Shown piece after piece: positions 34,721-45,276 of a stretch of 64,000 nucleotides of DNA (its first letter is position 1; each line of letters starts with the position of its first letter). Location of the stretch: positions 62,001 to 126,000 of the forward strand of contig CAXHUQ010000354.1 in assembly GCA_964020085.1 (NCBI GenBank), written 5' to 3'. The position numbers and the translations under genes are program-made. Under the pieces are notes generated by a model that was not told where the DNA came from, made no database searches, and saw only the letters and a list, made by a program, of their open reading frames with translations. This DNA comes from Micromussa lordhowensis (Eukaryota; Cnidaria; Anthozoa; Scleractinia; Lobophylliidae).

Positions 34721-34984
34721 GTCTTAATTAGTTACCCGACGGGTTACAGGAATTTTAATTATAAGATAAAGATACATGAAGCGACCACGAGAATGAACGA
34801 TTGTGATGTCAACAAAACATGAGAAGCTAACGAATGAAAGACTATGGCTACCCCAACGACAAAGGCAAACAAGGACATCTGATGGCTAATCAAAAACGAA
34901 GGGAACAAGTAATTGCCTTTAGAAACTTGTGGAATTTACACCAAACGTACAAGGAAAGATGGTGCATGTACAAACGGTTTTTTC

Positions 34985-35520
34985 AGTGCAAGGAGATGGA
35001 AAAGTTTAAGTGAGTTGGATTTGAGAGCCAAAGAAGGCATGTACAAAGGGAAATGACCGGCGTTCGGCAGAGGGAGGAGTTAGGCAAGGGAGTTTCAGTG
35101 CAAGATAGATGGAAACGCTAAATGAACAATGGAAGAATGATGAGGATAGGCTTGAGAGCCAAAGTAAGATTTGCAAAGGGAGATAATAGGCGATCGGAGG
35201 AGGGAGTGGTTAGGAAAGGGAGTTTCGGTGCAAGATAGATGGAATAGGCTAAGTTAATGGACGAATGACGAGGATGGATTTGAGAGCCAAAGAAAGATTT
35301 GCAAAGGGAGATAATAGGCGATCGGAGGAGGGAGTGGTTAGGAAAGGGAGGTTCGGTGCAAGATAGATGGAAACGTTAAATAAACAATTGACGAATGAAG
35401 AGGAACGATTTGAGAGCCAAAGAAAGATTTGTAAAGGCTGATGATCGGAGTTTTGGGGCGGATGGAGGAGTTAGGAAAAAGTGTGTTTCAGTGAGCAAGA
35501 TAGATGGCTTTGGATCTAAC
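34985..35520 (+). repeat. 128-bp minisatellite, four to five units
   Basis: GAGAGCCAAAG recurs at about 35023, 35151, 35280 and 35408, that is every 128-129 bp. Each is followed by AAGATTTGCAAAGGGAGATAATAGGCG-type sequence and GTGCAAGATAGATGGAA. Apparent ORFs on both strands here are by-products of the repeat. Confidence 0.85.
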
Positions 35521-36195
35521 AATAATGGACGAATGACAAATTGGTTGTTTTTTGTGCCTGGTAGTGCCACGAGAGACCGTTCAAAATGGAGAAATAAAAA
35601 GGACATGTTATAGTCGAGAGCACGTGGTGAAATTGTTTTTGCTTTTGGGTGCCACGATAAAGCCAAGAATCTTGCACGTTTTAACGGTTGGAGGCGTAGC
35701 TCTATATAATGGAACAGTTAGCATCGAGATCTACGGCTGTGGTAATGTTGTTCACTCACGTTTAAAGGGTAGCTAAAAGAAACAAAGCGCGAATAAAGGC
35801 ATAGAAAATATGAGCGAAGTTTGGTCTAGCAGTATACCGGTATGTCATGCGTGTCTAGAAACAGAAACACTGTTTATTTTTTTTCTTTTATTTCACCTGT
35901 ATTTTCCAAGAAAGAAGTATAAAAGGGCCAAAAATTGAAAGACTTTGTTTTAGTTTCTTAACATCTATTTTTTATTTTATTAATTAAAATTGGGGAACTG
36001 TTTTGTTGTAGTTTGTGTTTTTCAGTTAGCGTTCACCGTCCTTTCTACCTTCAAACTCTGTTTCTTTCCTTCGAGAACCGGATTCAAATGAGTTGCATTG
36101 TTTTATGTTTGCATTTGACAGTATTTTACAGCGGTGTTGTTTCTTGTTTTTTAGTTTTTTATTATCCGTCATGCCTGCATCTGTGACGGGTACAA
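35521..36195. other. Non-coding stretch before the Penelope-like end
   Basis: AT-rich with several T runs. I see no supported gene or repeat structure. Confidence 0.4.
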
Positions 36196-36910
36196 AACTT
36201 TAAATTATTTCAAAATGATCCCGATACTGGTAGAATCTTTTCGCAACCGCCATTAATTTCATTCAAACGCGACAAAAACATAGGTAACTTTTTAGTTAGC
36301 AGTGCATTCAAAACGAGTGAACAACCTGGAACTTTTAAATGCGCACGCGCGCGATGTAAAACATGTCCTTTCATTTACAACGTTGAGAAATTGTCGGGAC
36401 CCAAGCGATCCATTAAGATCACAGATCTTTTTACCTGTACCTCAGCCAATGTCATCTACTGTATAACTTGCACTCTTTGCAAAAAGTTATATATCGGCGA
36501 AACAGGTAGACGACTAGGCGACCGTTTCCGAGAACGCCTTCGCGACGTAGAGAAAGACGATAAGGACGCTTCTAAACCGGTTGCTAGACACTTTAATCTG
36601 CCGAATCATTCTAAGCAATATATGGCAGTCTGCAGCTTCTCCCTATATCAAGGAAGCACAGAAAGCCGCAAAACTCTTGAACAAAGATTTATTTTTCCAA
36701 TCGGCACTCTTAATCCTCACGGTATCAACGAACGCTTTTCATTTAACTAATTCATTTTGTTGTTTTTCACGTTACCAGGCACCAACCAACAGCGTAGCTC
36801 CATATTTCTGTATATAAACCACACACAACCCACAATTCCTTGATTCGCTCCGACGAAGGGCTAACGCTCGAAACGTCAGCTTCCGAATCTCTTTACGGTG
36901 GACAATTCAC
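36196..36910 (+). mobile_element. Penelope-like element: GIY-YIG endonuclease end and 3' block with ribozyme-like motif
   Basis: An open frame from about 36206 to the stop at 36748-36750 encodes the C-terminal part of a Penelope-like polyprotein. It has FQNDPDTGRIFSQPPLISFK, a Cys-rich linker (KCARARCKTCPF), then a GIY-YIG domain (VIYCI...KLYIGETGRRLGDRFRERL) with conserved Arg and a downstream Glu. The RT portion is missing. About 95 bp after the stop comes GACGAAGGGCTAACGCTCGAAACGTCAGC, which resembles the hammerhead ribozyme core reported for Penelope-like elements, although the usual CUGANGA reads CCGACGA here. The GIY-YIG frame is undamaged, but the element is 5'-truncated. Confidence 0.8.
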
Positions 36911-37119
36911 ATTATCAACCCAGTTGATAAAACCAAATTATCTTTTTTTATACACACTTGGAACGACTTAAAGTGATTCCTCTTTGGTGTTACTCAAAGA
37001 CAAAGAATTTATAACATTGGAAGATTCACAGCACAAACTTGTGATCCTTTATTTATAATAAGAGAGTTTATTATATGGCTAGCTCCGTGAGCGGGCAAGA
37101 TGAATCAAATCCTGCGCTG

Positions 37120-37129
<10 letters not shown>

Positions 37130-37150
<21 letters not shown>

Positions 37151-37237
37151 CATCTTGCCCGCTCGGGACTACCCGCCTTGTCCCGCAAGAAAAATTTCCC
37201 CAAAAGCCCTATAATAAATCCTTTATTGACCAAGCTT

Positions 37238-37272
<35 letters not shown>

Positions 37273-37329
37273 TTTTTTGCGTGTTTATGGACCTCGACTC
37301 CGTCTCGGTCCATAAACACGCAAAAAAAG

Positions 37330-37361
<32 letters not shown>

Positions 37362-37388
37362 ACACTTGGTCAATAACCCATTCATATA
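37130..37388. repeat. Two large palindromes (foldback element)
   Basis: Palindrome 1 (37130-37167): CCCGAGCGGGCAAGATGG, 2-bp centre, perfect complement; a half copy (GAGCGGGCAAGATG) lies just upstream at 37090. Palindrome 2 (37242-37359): GGTCAAGATGGCTGGATATT... arms of about 55 bp, nearly perfect, continuing outward through TTATTGACCAAG/CTTGGTCAATAA. Overlapping ORFs on both strands are artefacts of the symmetry. Confidence 0.8.
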
Positions 37389-37977
37389 ATGCACTGGCGC
37401 ATTCTACTCGACCAAATAGGTTGAATTTCCTGAAACTAAACAATATTTTGAATTTCCGGAAACTTTCTTAATAAATTATACCGTAATATTTGAGATCCGT
37501 TTTGAAAGTTGCAAAATTTTTAGTTTGAATGGAAAGAGTCATTCTTAGGAAAGGAACTTGTTCCAGTCTGGAAACAAGTTTGCAAAAAAATGTGCCCAGA
37601 TAAACACGCTAGAGAAAACAAGGAACTGACACAATACATATATACCTCATCACTTCCGGTTCCATGACATGACGTGAGGCAAGAAAAGCACACCAACAAA
37701 TCTCATATATAATTCGTTCACATTAGTCCCGTTAATTCATAATCTCTTGGCCGGTCCAAACAGGTACCCGATAAGCAAATAGTGCCGCGCTTGCCGTGAA
37801 TCTGAAAATAATAGGAATATTTAAAAAGCCTCTCACTCTTTTGAAGTCCGTTATCTGCTGATTGACATTCACATCACAGTTTGTTAATTCAGCTCAGCAT
37901 ACATCGTTTTGCGCTTGAGCGCCTGCTTACGCTAACCAATAAAAAACAACCTGTAAGAAAACTATTTATTGTAATTA

Positions 37978-38005
37978 CTCGGGCTTCCTTAGGAAAGCCC
38001 GAGTC
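37978..38005. repeat. Short hairpin
   Basis: CTCGGGCTTCCTTAGGAAAGCCCGAG forms a near-perfect 11-12 bp stem. No T run or gene end is adjacent, so a terminator role is not implied in this eukaryotic context. Confidence 0.4.
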
Positions 38006-38223
38006 ATCAATTGCAAGCCGTTCTTGGTCCCCAAAAGGGGGTTAACACTTCGCGGGTAATCAGTGAACTGTTTCCCGTTTGCAATGTTGCCCGCTCATGG
38101 CATTTGGCGGTAAACAGTTTCATTGTTAGATGTCACATGATCACGAGCTAGCCAATGAATGGGCGCGCTTTAGCGGGACATAAAAGCCAGCTATATAACA
38201 ACTTGTGTTATGTACTCGCTCTT

Positions 38224-38575
38224 CCCTGAGGATATCACCTAAGACGGCGGGAAATTAATCCGGCTGACTGGGAGCGCGTGTAGTGGTGACACAATAATAT
38301 ATTTATCGTCCATCTCTCGCTGCAGCAACAGTGCTTTCAGCTAAAAACGATTTGTGTGTTCAATCCACTCATAAATGCAACCGGCGAACAATGTACAACT
38401 GACTTTAGCTCTTAAAAGCACTGTTACTGCAAAAATACAACGAGCGAATAACGTTCAACTGAAAGCACTGTTCCTGCAGCAAGAGATGGACGATAAATAT
38501 ATTATTGTGTCACCACTACACGCGCTCCCAGTCAGCCGGACTAATTTCCCGCCATCTTAGGTGATATCCCCAGGG
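38224..38575. mobile_element. Foldback element with 115-bp inverted arms
   Basis: CCCTGAGGATATCACCTAAG at the left is matched by CTTAGGTGATATCCCCAGGG at the right. The arms continue through GGCGGGAAATTAATCCGGCT, GGGAGCGCGTGTAGTGGTGA and CTGCAGCAACAGTGCTTTCAG. The spacer is only about 120 bp. It sits directly upstream of the Penelope RT fragment. Confidence 0.8.
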
Positions 38576-38640
38576 ACCGTGGCACGGTCAATTTGAATAC
38601 CCCGTGCCTCTCGATGGCTGGAGGCGACTAAATCGTATGC

Positions 38641-39447
38641 AAGGCATATGAGACGTTCCACAACAATGATCCTCCGATCCCTACACACTATCTAAGGGAA
38701 ATGCTTGGTTTGATCCTTACAGAGAACTCATTTGCGTTGAATAAAAAGAATTAAAATTTAATTCTACAAAACAATACCAAGCCAAGAGTATGGAAACGTT
38801 ACATTGATGACGTTTTCTCCCTTTGGGATTGTAACAGAAATGAAGTGGAACGTTTCATCGAAGAGGCCAACTCATTCCACCCTACAATAAAATTCACGGC
38901 CGAAATATCTGAGAACGAAATAACTTTCCTCGATACAGTGGTGTTCAAAGGAGAGAGATTCATAAAGGAATCCATCCTACACATCAAAACTCACTACAAG
39001 CCGACGGAAACCTTTCAATATATCCATTTTACCTCGTGCCACCTTCCGGGGGTAAAAAGAGGCTTTATCAAAGGCGAAGCAATTAGATTGCTCAGAACAA
39101 ACTCTTCAAAAACAACATTTGAAGAGTGCCTTGCAAACTCAGTAAACGACGCCTTGAAGCGCGCACGCAGGTATCCCAAGGAATATATAGAAAGTTCCCT
39201 GTCAGAGGTCACCTTTGACTCAAGACAATCGGCTCTTAAATCACAAAAACACAAAACTGCAGAGAGAATATTGCCTTTTGTCTCTACATACCACCCTGCG
39301 GTAAATAAACTTAAACAAATCGTGATGGAAAACTGGAGGTTCATAGAAAACCAGCCTATGCTGAAAACAATTTTTAAAAATCCTCCGATCATATTTTACA
39401 AAAGAGGTAAATCTCTAAAAGACATGCTTGTAAGAGCAAAACTATAA
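38641..39447 (+). pseudogene. Penelope-like reverse transcriptase fragment with internal deletion
   Basis: The frame from 38641 encodes KAYETFHNNDPPIPTHYLRE and on to ENSFALNKKN, then a stop. After about 30 bp it resumes as WKRYIDDVFSLWDCN, the RT catalytic motif with the paired aspartates, and runs open to TAA at 39447 through FLDT, HYKPT, H.PGVKRG and PPIIFYKRGKSLKDMLVRAKL. The gap between the two parts corresponds to the deleted segment ahead of the active site. No N-terminal domain and no GIY-YIG domain follow in frame, so this is a separate truncated insertion from the one at 36.2-36.9 kb. Confidence 0.85.
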
Positions 39448-41585
39448 TTGAAGGCTCTGATAATGCGATGCAACCACAAAAACCACATTGGGAGTCCGTG
39501 TAGGCCTGTCTCTGCTTTTCCTTTCTATCCTGTGGCCAAGATAATTGGTTACCCCTCGAGACAAGGCAGAAATTAAAAGCTAGAGTTGGTAAACCAGCAA
39601 TTCTTGGGTGTTTCAGATAAACCTTGGAACCTTAGGAGAAAGCGAATGGAAAGAAGAGTTATCGACGGCTACCATGAGGCAATTTTGGTGAGATTAGACC
39701 ATTTTTGTGGAATTTATGGAGCTTTGAGTTCGGACCGTTTGGCGAGTGACCGGCAGTGAGTTGCCAGCCTTTGGTTTTTCTTTAGGGGAAGCAAACCGCC
39801 AGAAATTAAAACTCGCCGAAATAGCTCTAAATAGCCTCCAGGAACTCAGAAACATTAATAAAACGCAATGCAAACATAAGGTAAGCCACTTTTATTAAAT
39901 TATTTTCTATTCCTAGCACTTAGAGCAATTTTCGGAGCATTCTCATACATTGTCTTATAAATTGTAACGTAATCGCCAACAGCATTATGTCACAGATTAA
40001 TATCATATTCAACGTCTGGGCCGCCTGTGGTCTGTTAAAACCCTACTGCTGATTTAAGAGGGCCTGCCTGTAAAAATCAGACAAATTCTTAATTTCGCGG
40101 CAAGGGTCAAAAATTCGATTTCGCTCATATTGTTATGGTAGATAGACTAGGGCATGACAAAAACTACTGGATAGTTTTGTTGGCAAAATATGCTTTCATT
40201 TCAAAGAAGTATGCAAATTACCAAATTCCGTTAAAAATCGTCACTTGACGCGCCATTTTATTAAACAACTTTGAGAGCCACGCATGCAAAACCACATCAT
40301 TCTTCCGTCTTTAAAACACTCAAATATTTTTGTGCAATGTTTAAATATGTGCTGGCCTGATTTGGGAAAATACTGCGTTATTGTTTGGTTGCAAAATAAT
40401 TAAATTTCGCAGACATGTCATTTCATTCACTTAAAAGTACTTCGTAAGAATCACTGATTTTCACCATGTGCGAAATCTTCAAATAGATTAAGCTTCTGGT
40501 GGTTGAATCGTAAAAGGATAGTCTACAGATTCCTGTAAAAATTTCTGTTTTCGGTGTTGTTTTGTTGGTGCAAGGGTGCAAGGCCGCACTAAGTAGAGCG
40601 TAAGAGTTGTGTCAGATTTAAAGACATTGCGTGCGCCTTGTTGTTGTATGCAGTGGCGACGATACACCTTTGATATTGGGTAAAAACGCAGTTTCTGCGT
40701 GGGTTCTTGGTTAGCTGTTGCTCTTATTGTTTTCGTCAACTTCTGTACAAACGAGGAAGGGTATCCATTAGAAACAGAACATTGTACAGAAGCTCACGAA
40801 AACAACTGAAGAGCAAGAGCCAACCCAACGCAGGAATTCAACTGGTTGGAGATTGGCTCGTCCGTCGCGCATGCTCGTGGCATTGGACTCTCCAGCAAGG
40901 TGCCACTCAACACAGAACCCTCAACCAAGGTCAACATTTAAGCAAAAGGCCCAGCAACACAGTCAATATCAAGGTTATGTGACACTCAAAACTCAGTCTA
41001 AATGAAGATGTCAGTAAAAACAGACCCTCCCCTCTCCCCTGCTTTTTGATATCTGGCTCCAGCAAACGCTCAGCAGATTGGCCAGTGCCTGGGTCATGTC
41101 TCCAGCTCGGCCTTGACGGAGGCCTCCCTAGGTTTAGAGCCGCTTGCTAGGCCCGGATTGTGTGAGTGAGAGTGAACAAGGAGCAGCTTACTCCATGGAG
41201 ACAAAAATGACATACTATTAGTCATTGCGTTTTCTCTAAATATGAAATTTTGCGCGAGTTTCTTTAATTACGCCAACGTCTCCTAACACTGAGTACACTG
41301 CGAATAAAAATAAAACGTTTTCCCGCTTTACTGCCCTTTTGTTAATTAAAATGAAATGATTGACAGCTGGTTGACAAACGGGTCTTCTTTATTTAATTAA
41401 CAAATAAACAGAAGCCCAAAATATGATCCAACCAATACACAGAACTAAACTTCTGTTTTCTTCTCAAGTTAAATTTACTGACGAGTCAAAAAACATGCTT
41501 CCTGTGAGCCAGAAACTTCGACCTGCTTAACTGTTATCTCTGTTGGATTAAATGGATGTAGGCTCCAATCAACAAACTTGGTTTT
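39448..41585. other. Mostly non-coding; two weak exon candidates
   Basis: 39617-39687 and 39786-39880 are each bounded by good splice sites (TTTCAG...GTGAGA; CTTTAG...GTAAGC). The second encodes a helical stretch (EANRQKLKLAEIALNSLQEL). Their phases do not join, since the second needs a phase-1 donor and the first ends in phase 0 or 2, so I do not call a gene. Nothing else is recognisable to 41585. Confidence 0.3.
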
Positions 41586-42213
41586 TTGATATTTGCTGAT
41601 AACCCGAGCAAAATTATAATTAACCGTTTTCTCGGGAAAGTTAAGCAGCTGTCCTTTGAAATATGATGTTAACTTCGCCAGTTAATCGGTCGGTGTCTTG
41701 TCCGTATCCTCATCAATTAATATCCTCATAAACAAATCTTCATAGATTAATATTTAAAGACATCCTCATAGACAGCATCCTCATAAATTAATATATATTA
41801 AAGATGGAAGAGTTACCTTCAAACAAAGATGCTTCTATCGAGGTAAATGGTAGTTGTCTTATTAATGCACAGTCTGAAAAAGTTTAACAATAGTACCCAC
41901 CAAGCTTGCGTCAGATAATTTAACTCGTTTAAGAATTCAATTCTCAAATTTGAAGACCGAAAGAAACGCTTCATCGTTCAATAGAGAGAAGCTTTGCAAT
42001 GTTATGTTAAAGTGCCTAAAACCCAAAAAATTTTTTTCGTTTCGTGAAATCTTTGCATGGAATTAGAAAAAATGCCGCAAATATTTTTCCAATTGATTAA
42101 AACTCGAATTTTTTATGAATTTTTAAAGTGAGCGTTCTTTGTAGCACGACCCAGCAAAGCGGAGAATGGGACTAGTGACGTCATTCCAGGCCTTTGCTTG
42201 CATCGCTTTGGTT

Positions 42214-42391
42214 ATAGAGCGTTTTCACATGATGTCACGGCAGCCATATTGGTGTTCCAAAACAATGAAACTGCGGCCATGTTGGTGTACCCAACCAGTC
42301 CTGTGGGAGTTCAACTCTTTTCTTATGTAAATACTTCCTTTTGTTCCAATAAATTTGCATGTGAGCTGGTCACGTGAGTGAAAACGCTCTA
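42214..42391. mobile_element. Nested MITE (ATAGAGCGTTTTCAC family)
   Basis: Inverted termini ATAGAGCGTTTTCACATGA on the left and the complement of ATAGAGCGTTTTCACTCAC on the right, with an interior containing GCCATATTGGTGT and GCCATGTTGGTGT repeats. It is nested in the Kolobok-like element. A 2-bp TA-type duplication is possible but not decisive. Confidence 0.65.
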
Positions 42392-42923
42392 TTGTCCTCA
42401 TATTACGGGTTCGGTGTTTTCAGCGTTCAGTATTTTGTTGAAAGAACGTCTGTTCAACTCAAAAAATGCGTAATAATCACATCTATTGATAATGTCGTCT
42501 AGCGATACTATCTTTGACTCAAGGTCGGAATTCCGAGGCCGCAGAAACGGAGGTTGAGTGCGACTTACAAGTCGAGGTCTCATCAAACGAGAGCGAAGAA
42601 GAAGACAACTAAGATGGTGATGAACCAGAAGATGCCTGCGCATCTAGTGGCTCCGATTCATGAACCAGGTCTGCTGCTTGCGGTCTTGCTTCTGTAGCAA
42701 TCAGTACAGGGATTAAAAAAGGTGGCCTGCTCCCTGCTTTTTCTACGACGTTACAGGTTCGACTTGCGAGCTTCGAGCCTTGTGCACACAAACTTCCGGA
42801 CTTTCCAAAGGGTCTTTCTTTCTCTGAACAAAGGGAAACGTAGTAAATCAGATTGTTTTAGAGGAATGCACTATTGACAACCAGGTGACGGTTACAAATG
42901 CAAAATAAGTGAAAGAAACATGT

Positions 42924-43368
42924 TTACGACGAAATGCAAATGTAGCACGATCGAAAACTACTCATAGCACATGAATGCATATTTTGTTGCCACTTTCGCT
43001 TGCTTTCAGTTGGTTTAATACAAGGTACGCGGATCGTTGGGAAGACACAAATCTCAATACCATCCTTCGGCAGACTTCTCTGAAAATCAATCTTAGCTAA
43101 ATCAGAAAACATAACCGAGTAATCTTCATCCAGGAAGTGTTTCGAACACACCGCCGGCGAATATTTCGTGGGTTCCCAACGAGCACGCTTGAATTTTACG
43201 AAGTCGATCCACTTCTTTTTTCTTTTGCGCTTCTCCATCAGTCCCGTCAAAAGGAATTGGATGAAGGGATATGCCCGTTCCCTTGTTTGGCCTGTTGTTG
43301 TATCCCAAAACAACGCATTTATCCGAAATTTTCTTTCTTGCAATCGAAGCAAAGACTGTCCTAAACAA
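42924..43368 (-). pseudogene. THAP-domain fragment of the Kolobok-like transposase, frameshifted
   Basis: Reading on the minus strand from 43368, the first frame gives KCVVLGYNNRPNKGTGISLH then PIPFDGT. A second frame takes over with KKWIDFVKFKRARWEPTKYS and AVCSKHF.DEDY, the C-terminal half of a THAP zinc finger (C..C, W, P, C..H, F). One frameshift joins the halves, and the second zinc cysteine of the first pair is replaced by Tyr (CVVLGY). The finger is therefore inactive both by reading frame and by ligand. Downstream sequence (IRVPCIKPTESKR) ends at 42924 with no nuclease domain. Confidence 0.8.
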
Positions 43369-43598
43369 GAAGGCGATTAATGGCCTGGAATGACGTCACA
43401 AATTGCGCTATACCCAGACTTCTTTAAGTGATTCTCTTGCTCGGTCGTGTTTTGAAAAAGTGCACTTTTTAAGATCTTTAAAAATTCATAAAAAAATTCG
43501 GGTTTAATCAATTGCAAAAGTTTTTGCGGCATTTTTCGTAATTCCATACAAAGATTTCACGAAGCGAAAAACATTTTTGGGGGTTATTGGCACTTTAA

Positions 43599-44340
43599 TT
43601 ATAAATTACTGCCTTACATAAAGACAAATCCACCTGTTTTATGTCGGTCGGCTAATAATTGATCACACTTTTGTCCTCGCCCACAAAACAAAATTTCAAA
43701 AGTTTTGATGTTCCTAAAACAACTAAGTATACCGGCTCGATCAACTCTTTATAATTGCTTGTAAAAACTACCAAACTCAATTACGTATCCTAGACAATCC
43801 TATTTATTCCCTTATGAATAATACGTCATACTTCAGTAAATACTCGTTGATATTTGAAACTAAAACTGAATGAATACGAATCACGGAAAAAAACAGAATA
43901 GAATGAACGCTAAGTGGCCCAGTACTGAACAAATCCGCAATGCACAATTTTTGTCTTATTTCGTAACTGGGTAAAAGCTATCCATAATTTTCTCATCAAA
44001 ATTGCCACCCATCACAGTTAATCTCTTGGCTTTCGTTCTGTGTTTTGAACAAAGAGAAAACAATATCAAAAACCCCTTACTAGCTATGTTAATCCAGCCC
44101 GCGTTTCACGAATACTGTGCAATTTCTTTTTCATCTCTATATTTTCAGGTGCAAAATTACAGGTCGCCAGTTGAAAAAACCTTTTTCAATATATTAACAA
44201 CAGTGATGAAATGATATGTGACAGCTACATTACTGCTACAGAAACATGTAGTACCTATCAATTGAAATATATAGGTAAGCAACATGCTTAAGGTACGACA
44301 ACCTTTAGGAGAACTTCTTCATAGTTTATGTCTACAAGAG
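43599..44340. other. 3' flank of GPCR within copy C
   Basis: Non-coding but clearly homologous to 46197-46860 in copy D. No other gene is seen; the short plus-strand ORF at 44002-44214 has no counterpart of similar quality in D and is probably chance. Confidence 0.5.
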
Positions 44341-45276
44341 CTAGCTCAGAAAACAATAACAAAGTACTTGTCTGACTGTGATCTTCGCTGCTTGTCTGAC
44401 TTCTTCTATCTTCCAACAGTAAAGAATCGGGTTTAATGACGAGTTTAAGAACACTAAAGTGAGTGCATAATTCAAAACGTGGTAAGTAAATGAAGATAGT
44501 CCGGTTTTTGCTACCAAAGCCATCACTATACCATTAGGAAGATAACAAGCGATCAGCGTCAGTTGCAGCCATATTGCAGTGGACACTGCCTTTTTGTATC
44601 GCTCTATGTGCAGTTGATTTGTTTGGTTCGGTTGTTGAACAAGGTCTTGTACTTGATTTTGATGATGTCGGAGATTGAGGAAAATCGTTGTGTGAGAGAA
44701 GATGGAGGTTACTAGACACAGTACTGTATTTGTAATGCTATACCACAAGGCCATTACAGGATTCCAAAATAACGTTGCTGAGAAGGCTGTGGGCACAGCC
44801 CAAAAGGTAATAACGATCACGTAGGTTCGCTTTAGAGTTACAACTTGTTTGTATCTCAGCCCCAACAACAGGGCGAAAAGTCTGTCCACGCTTATTGCAG
44901 TCAATGTACACAGAGACACTGCAGTCAAAATTGAGCTTAAAATGAAGTTTACTGCGTATACGTGGTCACAAACATTCCAATGTTCATTTACGACAGACAT
45001 CCAGCTGGTAACAGCGAGAGGCTCTGTTACGATACCAACACAGAGATCAGTTGTTGCAAGGCAACGAAGCAAGAGTTTGGACGGCGGATGAAGTGAAGAC
45101 TCCTTGTGAAGAGCGACTAGGATCAGAGCATTCCCAAGAAATGTAGTTAGGGACAGAAAAGAGTTTAAAACTGAAATAAAAGTCAAATGGCCTTGTTGTC
45201 CAGCAGCTAGACCTGGCGAACATAATTGTTTGACCATTTTTTGCTGTTCGTGTCCGGTAAAGTTTGCTGTTGCCAT
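44341..45276 (-). CDS. Intronless class A GPCR, 311 aa
   Basis: A single-exon seven-transmembrane receptor. Hallmarks: N-glycosylation site NFT at 5-7; TM1 GN (48-49); TM2 LATTD (73-77); extracellular Cys at 103; the DRY position reads DRL (131-133); TM7 NSSLNPILY, with NPxxY at 282-286. TM6 lacks the CWxP motif (reads ACYLPN). It ends with a short Cys-containing tail (VLCYCFLS), a possible palmitoylation site. Large families of intronless melanocortin/adenosine-receptor-like class A receptors are common in corals and anemones; the ligand cannot be inferred. The start ATG at 45276 is the first in frame and gives a 30-residue extracellular N terminus. A damaged tandem duplicate lies at 46868-47750. 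Confidence 0.9.
   Translation of the reverse strand: MATANFTGHEQQKMVKQLCSPGLAAGQQGHLTFISVLNSFLSLTTFLGNALILVALHKESSLHPPSKLLLRCLATTDLCVGIVTEPLAVTSWMSVVNEHWNVCDHVYAVNFILSSILTAVSLCTLTAISVDRLFALLLGLRYKQVVTLKRTYVIVITFWAVPTAFSATLFWNPVMALWYSITNTVLCLVTSIFSHTTIFLNLRHHQNQVQDLVQQPNQTNQLHIERYKKAVSTAIWLQLTLIACYLPNGIVMALVAKTGLSSFTYHVLNYALTLVFLNSSLNPILYCWKIEEVRQAAKITVRQVLCYCFLS

Larger units (their letters stand above)
42011..43594. mobile_element. Kolobok-like THAP transposon flanked by TTAA, defective
   Basis: TTAA at 42007-42010 and 43595-43598 flanks AGTGCC...GGCACT termini. Inverted arms of about 120 bp continue as TCGTGAAATCTTTG-ATGGAATTA, AAAATGCCGCAAA and TTTATGAATTTTTAAA. The minus strand encodes a THAP domain in two frames (43368 down to 42924). 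TTAA duplication together with THAP is the Kolobok pattern. No catalytic domain remains. The empty target is visible in copy D near 46190-46205 (TTATGCTCAATATAAATAACTGC against TTATG-TTAA-TTATAAATTACTGC), which fixes both borders. A smaller nested MITE lies at 42214-42391. Confidence 0.85.

Noticed and set aside
34985..35520. CRISPR-like regular spacing
   Set aside because: Units of 128 bp are similar throughout with no unique spacers, and the sequence is eukaryotic.
35376..35776. ORFs of 72-96 aa on both strands
   Set aside because: They overlap the 128-bp minisatellite and its edge; codon content follows the repeat.
37100..37394. Three ORFs of 61-88 aa
   Set aside because: They come from near-perfect palindromes, which create mirror ORFs on both strands.
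37978..38005. Hairpin as a rho-independent terminator
   Set aside because: No T tract and no bacterial gene context; the window is eukaryotic.
40488..40982. ORFs of 83 and 91 aa
   Set aside because: No recognised domain, no splice context and no duplication partner to test conservation.
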